A stretch of DNA of 39,700 bases, taken from contig QTVU01000026.1 in the NCBI GenBank assembly GCA_003460745.1, positions 1 through 39,700 of the forward strand. The letters are read 5' to 3'. Made by a program: the position numbers and the translations under genes. Shown here piece by piece: positions 34,616-39,700 of this stretch (position 1 is the stretch's first letter; every line of letters begins with the position of its first letter). The notes under the pieces were generated by a model. That model saw only the letters and a list, made by a program, of their open reading frames with translations. It was not told the origin of the DNA and did no database searches. The stretch comes from Firmicutes bacterium AM55-24TS (GTDB lineage: Bacteria > Bacillota > Clostridia > UBA1381).

Positions 34616-35904
34616 ATGAAGATATTAATTAAAGGCGGTAGGGTAGTTGACCCTAAAAATGATTTTGATAAAGTAGCGGACGTACTTGTGGATAACGGCG
34701 TTATATCCGAAATAGGCGAAAACATTAATGCCGACGGTGACGTTACCGTTATAGATGCAGAAGGTAAAATTGTGTCACCGGGACTTGTTGATATGCACAG
34801 CCATTTGAGAGATCCGGGACAGGAATATAAAGAAGATATTGAATCGGGTACAAGAAGTGCCGCAATGGGCGGTATCACATCAATCGCTTGTATGCCGAAT
34901 ACAAAGCCTGTAACAGACAGTGAGCCGATTGTTACTTATATAAAGACAAAGGCTAAGGAAGTCGGTCATGTAAACGTATATCCGATAGGCTCAATTTCAA
35001 AAGGTCTTGAGGGTAAGGAGCTTGCTGAAATCGGCGAACTTAAAAATGCCGGTGCGGTTGCAATATCAGATGACGGCAGACCTGTTGTTGAATCGGGGCT
35101 TATGCGAAGAGCGTTGGAATATGCAAAAATGTTTGATATAGCCGTTATATCTCACTGTGAGGACTTGGGACTTGCCGACGGCGGTCAGATGAACGAGGGC
35201 TTTATGGCAACATATCTTGGTTTAAAGGGTATAACAAGAGCGGCAGAAGAAGTAATGGTTTCAAGAGATATACTAATCGCAGAAGCTACACATACTGCAA
35301 TTCACATTGCGCATGTAAGTACAAGAGGCTCTGTTGAACTTGTAAGACAGGCTAAAAAACGCGGAGTAAACGTTACTTGCGAAACTTGCCCGCATTACTT
35401 TACACTTACTGAAAATGCTGTTGACGGCTTTAATACAAATGCGAAAATGAACCCGCCTTTAAGAACTTCTGACGATGTCGAGGCAATCAAAGAGGGATTG
35501 AAAGACGGAACGATTGATTGTATCGTAACAGACCACGCACCGCACCATATTGATGAGAAAAATTGCGAGTTTGCACTTGCATTAAACGGTATCGTAGGTT
35601 TTGAAACATCATTGGGATTGGGACTTCAATACCTTGTAAATCCGGTGTTTTGACTTTGAACGAACTTATTGAAAAAATGGCAGTTAATCCGTCAAGAATA
35701 CTAAGAATTAATAAAGGCAGTTTGTCAATAGACGCAGACGCCGATATTACGATATTTGATCCGTCAAAAGAATGGACGGTTGATATTTCAAAATTCCAGT
35801 CAAAGAGCAAAAACTCTCCGTTTGACGGCTTTACTCTTTGCGGTAAACCGGAATACGTTATAGTAGGCGGAAAAATAGTTGTAAACAATGGTGAACTTGC
35901 GTAG
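34616..35904 (+). CDS. pyrC: dihydroorotase, one frameshift near 35644
   Basis: It closes carbamoyl aspartate to dihydroorotate. This is a class I metal amidohydrolase with the metal motif [39 protein letters not shown] and VTDHAPHH. The frame stops early at 35651. One more G in the GG run 35644-35645 gives [21 protein letters not shown] and continues to the normal end at 35904, for 429 residues. The C-terminal part shows [11 protein letters not shown] and the [10 protein letters not shown] ending. I treat the break as a sequencing deletion because the operon is otherwise intact. Confidence 0.92.
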
Positions 35905-35914
35905 GAGGTAAACA

Positions 35915-36829
35915 ATGTCAGTAGATTTATTAGTACAGAAAATTAAGGAAAAGGGCAATCCGTCAGTAGCCGGACTTGACCCGAAAATCGAATATGTTCC
36001 GGAGTATATCAGAAAAAAAGCATATGCCGAATACGGACAGAATTTAAAGGGTGCGACAGAGGCTATATGGGAATTTAACAAGGGTCTTATAGACGCACTT
36101 TATGACGTTGTACCTGCTGTAAAGCCACAGTCGGCTTTCTATGAAATGTACGGTCTGTGCGGTGAGGAAGTAATGCACAGAACTATTTCGTATGCAAAAG
36201 AAAAGGGTTTGTATATAATTCTTGACGTAAAGAGAAATGATATAGGCAGTACAGCAGAGGCTTATTCAAAAGCATATCTCGGTAAAGTTGATATAGACGG
36301 TGTGGAATGTGAGCCTTGCCCTGTTGACTGTGTTACAGTAAATCCTTATTTGGGAACAGACGGAATACAGCCGTTTGTAAATGATTGTAAGACTTTCGAT
36401 AAGGCGATATTTGCACTCGTAAAGACATCTAATCCGTCATCCGGCGAATTGCAGGATTTGCTTGTCGGTGACGAACATATATACGAAAAGGTTGCACAGT
36501 GTGTGAATAAGTGGAACGAAGAAACTATCGGCAAGAGCGGATACGGTGCAGTCGGTGCGGTTGTTGGTGCAACATATCCCGAACAGGCGAAAGTTTTGAG
36601 AAAACTTATGCCTAAATCATACTTCCTTGTACCGGGTTATGGTGCACAAGGCGGCGGTGCAGAGGGTGTTAAGCCATGCTTTAATGAGGACGGACTCGGT
36701 GCGATAGTAAACTCGTCAAGAGGTATTATGTGTGCATATAAAAAGGGCGATTGGAAAGAAGAACAGTTTGCCGAGGCGGCAAGAGCAGAGGCAATCAGAA
36801 TGAAAAATGATCTTACAAGCGTGTTATAA
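35915..36829 (+). CDS. pyrF: orotidine 5'-phosphate decarboxylase (type 2)
   Basis: It decarboxylates OMP to UMP. The 304-residue protein is of the longer type 2 form: VAGLDPKIEYVPEY at the start, the catalytic LDVKRNDIGSTAEAYSKAYLG segment with Asp-Lys-Asp, VTVNPYLGTDGIQPF, and VPGYGAQGGGAEG with the phosphate-binding end NSSRGIMCAY. The ATG follows AGGAGG. Confidence 0.95.
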   Translation: MSVDLLVQKIKEKGNPSVAGLDPKIEYVPEYIRKKAYAEYGQNLKGATEAIWEFNKGLIDALYDVVPAVKPQSAFYEMYGLCGEEVMHRTISYAKEKGLYIILDVKRNDIGSTAEAYSKAYLGKVDIDGVECEPCPVDCVTVNPYLGTDGIQPFVNDCKTFDKAIFALVKTSNPSSGELQDLLVGDEHIYEKVAQCVNKWNEETIGKSGYGAVGAVVGATYPEQAKVLRKLMPKSYFLVPGYGAQGGGAEGVKPCFNEDGLGAIVNSSRGIMCAYKKGDWKEEQFAEAARAEAIRMKNDLTSVL

Positions 36830-36839
36830 GGAGTAGCAG

Positions 36840-37604
36840 ATGAAAAAAGTTGAGAATTGCAAACTAATCAGCAAGACGGAAATTATAGACGGAATTTTTG
36901 ATTTTGTAATCGAAAGTGAAGATATTTCAAAAGAGGCACAATGCGGACAGTTCCTTCATATAAATTGCGGTGACAGCACATTTTTAAGACGTCCTATAAG
37001 TATTTGTGACGCCGAAAACGGAAAAGTAAGATTTATTTTTGAAGTCAAGGGTAAGGGTACAGAGGAACTTGCCAAAAAAGAAGTTGGCGATTATATAGAT
37101 GTTATGGGACCTTTGGGACACGGCTTTGAAATAAAGGACAGTGTGAAAAATGCTGTTATAATCGGTGGCGGCATTGGTGTATTTCCGCTATATAAGTTGG
37201 CAAAGAATATAAATGCCGATGTATTTCTCGGTTTCAGAAGTAAAGACAGAGTTGTTATGGAAGATGAATTTAACGATGTTTCAAATATGGTTATAGTCGG
37301 AACAGATGACGGAAGTTACGGCTACAACGGATATATTGCATCGGCTATGGACCAATATCTTGATTCGCATAAGTGCGATATGATTTATTCATGCGGTCCT
37401 ATGCCTATGCTTAAAGCTGTTAAGAAAATTGCGGAAAGCAGAGGTATAAAGTGTCAGGTGTCTTTGGAACAGCGTATGGGCTGTGGTATCGGTGCTTGCC
37501 TTGTATGCAGCTGTGAAACGAATAAAGAGGGTACGGACAGATATGCAAAGGTTTGTACAAACGGTCCTGTTTTCTATTCTGAGGAGGTGACTCTGAATGA
37601 CTAA
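36840..37604 (+). CDS. pyrK: dihydroorotate dehydrogenase B electron transfer subunit
   Basis: It carries electrons from PyrD to NAD through FAD and a 2Fe-2S cluster. The 254-residue protein has the flavin-binding FLRRPISICDA, the nucleotide-binding IIGGGIGVFPLYKLAK, and the C-terminal cluster motif QRMGCGIGACLVCSCE with a further Cys in YAKVCTNGPVF. It overlaps pyrD by 8 nt, which fits their 1:1 complex. Confidence 0.95.
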   Translation: MKKVENCKLISKTEIIDGIFDFVIESEDISKEAQCGQFLHINCGDSTFLRRPISICDAENGKVRFIFEVKGKGTEELAKKEVGDYIDVMGPLGHGFEIKDSVKNAVIIGGGIGVFPLYKLAKNINADVFLGFRSKDRVVMEDEFNDVSNMVIVGTDDGSYGYNGYIASAMDQYLDSHKCDMIYSCGPMPMLKAVKKIAESRGIKCQVSLEQRMGCGIGACLVCSCETNKEGTDRYAKVCTNGPVFYSEEVTLND

Positions 37605-38508
37605 TACAAAAATTAATTTTTGCGGTGTTGAATTTAAAAACCCTATCGTAACTGCATCGGGTACTTTTGGCTTCGGTATGGAATACAATGAATTTGTATC
37701 TATCGAGGAGTATGGAGGGTTCGGTGCAAAAGGTCTTACAAGAGTACCGAGAGAGGGAAACAAACCTCCGAGAATTGCAGAAACGCCGAGCGGTATATTA
37801 AACAGTGTCGGACTTCAAAATCCGGGTGTTGAGCATTTCGCAAAGCACATAATGCCGATACTTGCGGAATATGACACAAATGTAATTGCAAATATGTCGG
37901 GTAACACGATAGAGGAATATTGTGAAATGGCTGAAATTCTTTCAGATACTGACGTTGCAATCATAGAAATGAATATTTCTTGCCCTAATGTAAAGCACGG
38001 CGGTTTGGCGTTCGGAACAGACCCTAAAGTAGTAAACGAACTTACAAGTGCAGTAAAAAAACATTCAAAGAAACCGCTTGTTGTAAAACTTTCACCGAAT
38101 GTAACTTCAATCACTGAAATTGCAAAAGCCGCAGAGGCGGGCGGAGCAGACGGATTGTCGCTTATAAATACGCTTATGGGTATGAAAATTGACATACACA
38201 CAAGACGTCCGATTTTGGCAAACAATACAGGCGGACTTTCAGGCCCTGCCGTAAAACCTGTTGCAGTCAGAATGATTCATGAAGTGCACGAGGCTGTAAA
38301 ATTGCCATTGATAGGTATGGGAGGAGTTATGAACGGTGAGGACGTAATCGAATTTATGCTTGCCGGTGCTTCGCTTGTGGCTTTGGGTACAGGACTTTTT
38401 GTAAAACCGGATTTAATTCTTCCTGTAAAGCAAGAAATTAAGGAATATATGGAACGTTACAATATTGAAGATATTAACAGCATTATCGGTACAGCTGTTA
38501 TGAATTAG
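37597..38508 (+). CDS. pyrD: dihydroorotate dehydrogenase B, catalytic subunit
   Basis: This FMN enzyme oxidises dihydroorotate to orotate and is of class 1B, working with PyrK. The 303-residue protein shows NPIVTASGTFGFGMEY, LNSVGLQNPGVEHF, the active-site cysteine in EMNISCPNVKHGG, VVKLSPNVT, NNTGGLSGPAVKP and IGMGGVMNGEDVIEF. It is the last pyr gene here. pyrE is not seen downstream within the window. Confidence 0.96.
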   Translation: MTNTKINFCGVEFKNPIVTASGTFGFGMEYNEFVSIEEYGGFGAKGLTRVPREGNKPPRIAETPSGILNSVGLQNPGVEHFAKHIMPILAEYDTNVIANMSGNTIEEYCEMAEILSDTDVAIIEMNISCPNVKHGGLAFGTDPKVVNELTSAVKKHSKKPLVVKLSPNVTSITEIAKAAEAGGADGLSLINTLMGMKIDIHTRRPILANNTGGLSGPAVKPVAVRMIHEVHEAVKLPLIGMGGVMNGEDVIEFMLAGASLVALGTGLFVKPDLILPVKQEIKEYMERYNIEDINSIIGTAVMN

Positions 38509-38572
38509 TAACAAAAAAGTAATGACAACATAAATTACCAACGCATATATTTTTTTGGTACTTTCACAAACC

Positions 38573-38601
38573 TTTACAAATTAGTTATGGAATGATATAA
38601 T
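38573..38601 (+). promoter_or_regulatory. sigma-A promoter for the leucine-rich-repeat protein
   Basis: TTTACA (38573-38578) and TATAAT (38596-38601) have 17-bp spacing, about 50 bp upstream of the start. Between pyrD and this promoter only a weak hairpin (38536-38541 with 38555-38560) is seen, so the end of the pyr transcript is unclear. Confidence 0.65.
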
Positions 38602-38652
38602 ACAATTATGCATTTGAATATGATTAATATTTGAATTCATGGAGGTTAGAAT

Positions 38653-39699
38653 ATGAAAAAAAGAATGTTTAGTTTGATTATAGTGTTGTCTATGTTAATT
38701 GTAGGTATTCCGATGATTGCACATGCGGAAACAAGTGGAAAATGTGGCGATAACTTAACTTGGACACTTGATGATAATGGTACAATTACAATTAGTGGTA
38801 CAGGGGATATGATAAATTATGAATACTATAATCTTTCTCCATTTTATAATGATAATAGTATCAATAGTGTTATTATTGAAGATGGTGTTAGTAGCATAGG
38901 TGCTTGTGCGTTTGTTGGATGTTCTAATTTATCAAGTATAAAAATTCCGAAAACTTTAACATTCGTTGGTGGTAACGCATTTAATGACTGTGCTAACTTA
39001 AAAAAACTATATATAACAGATATGGCTGAATATCTAAATATTGATTTTGGTAATAGTGTTACACATATATTAAGTGGATCAAATAATAAGCTGTATCTTA
39101 ACGATAAGCGAGTAACATCTATAGAAATTCCTAATACAGTGACTCGGATTCCAAAGTTTGCTTTTTGTGGGGTTGACAGTATAACAGATGTAATTATACC
39201 TGACAGTGTGACAAGTATAGGGGATTCTGCTTTTAGAAATTGTAGCAGTTTGAGGTATGTAGACATTCCTGATAGTGTAAATGTTATTGGTCACTATGCA
39301 TTTTTTGATTGTGAAAGTTTAGAAGAAATAGAACTTCCTAAAAATATTACATATATCGGAAATTCATTGTTTTATGATTGCCGAAATTTATCAAAAATTG
39401 TATTACCTGAAAGTATTGTGAATATTTATAACTATGCTTTTTCGGGTTGTTGGAAATTAACAAACATAAAAATCCCTAATAATGTCACACATATTGGAGT
39501 GCAAGCCTTTTGGGATTGCAGTAATTTGACTAGTGTAGTATTAGGAGAAAATATAAAAACTATTGGAAAAGAGGCATTTTATTTTTGTGGTAATTTAACA
39601 GATGTGTATATAACTAATATAGATAATTGGTGTAACATTGATTTTGATGGCTATTCTTCAAGCCCATTATATTATGCAAAGAATTTATATTATAAATAA
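38653..39699 (+). CDS. secreted BspA-type leucine-rich-repeat protein, probably cut short at the window edge
   Basis: This is a surface or secreted protein with LRR_5 (BspA/TpLRR) repeats, a family often found in host-associated bacteria. It has a Sec signal peptide (residues 1-25, likely cleavage after AHA), then an N-terminal module starting CGDNLTWTLDDNGTITISG. About nine repeats follow of the type IPDSVTSIGDSAFRNCSSL and IPNNVTHIGVQAFWDCSNL. No membrane anchor or wall-sorting signal is reached before the stop at 39697-39699, the last codon of the window. Relatives usually run on, so the stop may again be a one-base deletion in the nearby A-run. It is more AT-rich than the pyr genes. Confidence 0.82.
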   Translation: MKKRMFSLIIVLSMLIVGIPMIAHAETSGKCGDNLTWTLDDNGTITISGTGDMINYEYYNLSPFYNDNSINSVIIEDGVSSIGACAFVGCSNLSSIKIPKTLTFVGGNAFNDCANLKKLYITDMAEYLNIDFGNSVTHILSGSNNKLYLNDKRVTSIEIPNTVTRIPKFAFCGVDSITDVIIPDSVTSIGDSAFRNCSSLRYVDIPDSVNVIGHYAFFDCESLEEIELPKNITYIGNSLFYDCRNLSKIVLPESIVNIYNYAFSGCWKLTNIKIPNNVTHIGVQAFWDCSNLTSVVLGENIKTIGKEAFYFCGNLTDVYITNIDNWCNIDFDGYSSSPLYYAKNLYYK

Positions 39700-39700
39700 T

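Overview
The window is about 39.7 kb of AT-rich DNA from a low-GC Gram-positive bacterium, almost certainly a member of the Clostridia. The main support is the ispH-rpsA fusion, the stp-prkC-rsgA-rpe-thiN gene order, a DNA-binding ArgR, a PASTA kinase, AAGGAGG-type ribosome binding sites and frequent ATGA or TAATG stop/start overlaps. Nearly every gene is on the + strand. The exceptions are one RnfC-like gene and three candidate small RNAs.

Layout. 1-704: the C-terminal part of a tyrosine integrase, the tail of an element lying off the left edge. 851-8680: one tightly packed operon, stp-prkC-rsgA-rpe-thiN-nifS-thiI-cinA (signalling, ribosome assembly, thiamine and tRNA sulfur chemistry), followed by recA and an HPr gene with their own promoters. 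10425-15918: uvrC, pgeF/yfiH, an orphan oligopeptide-type lipoprotein and a BaiN-like flavoprotein. 15936-20053: a HutP-family regulator, aroH, cmk, plsC and the ispH-rpsA fusion, closed by a strong terminator. 20257-25323: murD, three tandem M42 aminopeptidase paralogues (the middle one lacks catalytic residues) and a zinc phospholipase C-like protein. 25324-26363 (-): a short RnfC-like protein without Fe-S motifs. 26521-30558: nadK, argR, recN, a hot-dog thioesterase and smpB, followed by tmRNA (ssrA). 30914-32990: an accessory stretch with three predicted minus-strand small RNAs and six small uncharacterised + strand ORFs. 33126-38508: pyrimidine operon pyrR-pyrB-pyrC-pyrF-pyrK-pyrD. carAB and pyrE are not in the window. 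38653-39699: a secreted BspA-type leucine-rich-repeat protein at the right edge.

Two observations matter most. First, between ssrA and the small-ORF cluster there are three successive minus-strand units. Each has a TTGACA-17 bp-TATACT or TAGAAT promoter, a predicted start at or within a few bases of the 5' arm of a hairpin, and a 3' hairpin (with a clear T-tract in two of the three). They look like undescribed small RNA genes of about 74-84 nt. Second, seven genes are broken by a single-base frameshift (integrase, rpe, the solute-binding lipoprotein, hutP-like, ispH-rpsA, rnfC-like, pyrC). In every case adding one base back to a short run restores the protein. This one-directional pattern in essential genes points to sequencing or assembly deletions rather than gene decay, so I annotate these genes as single full-length CDSs.
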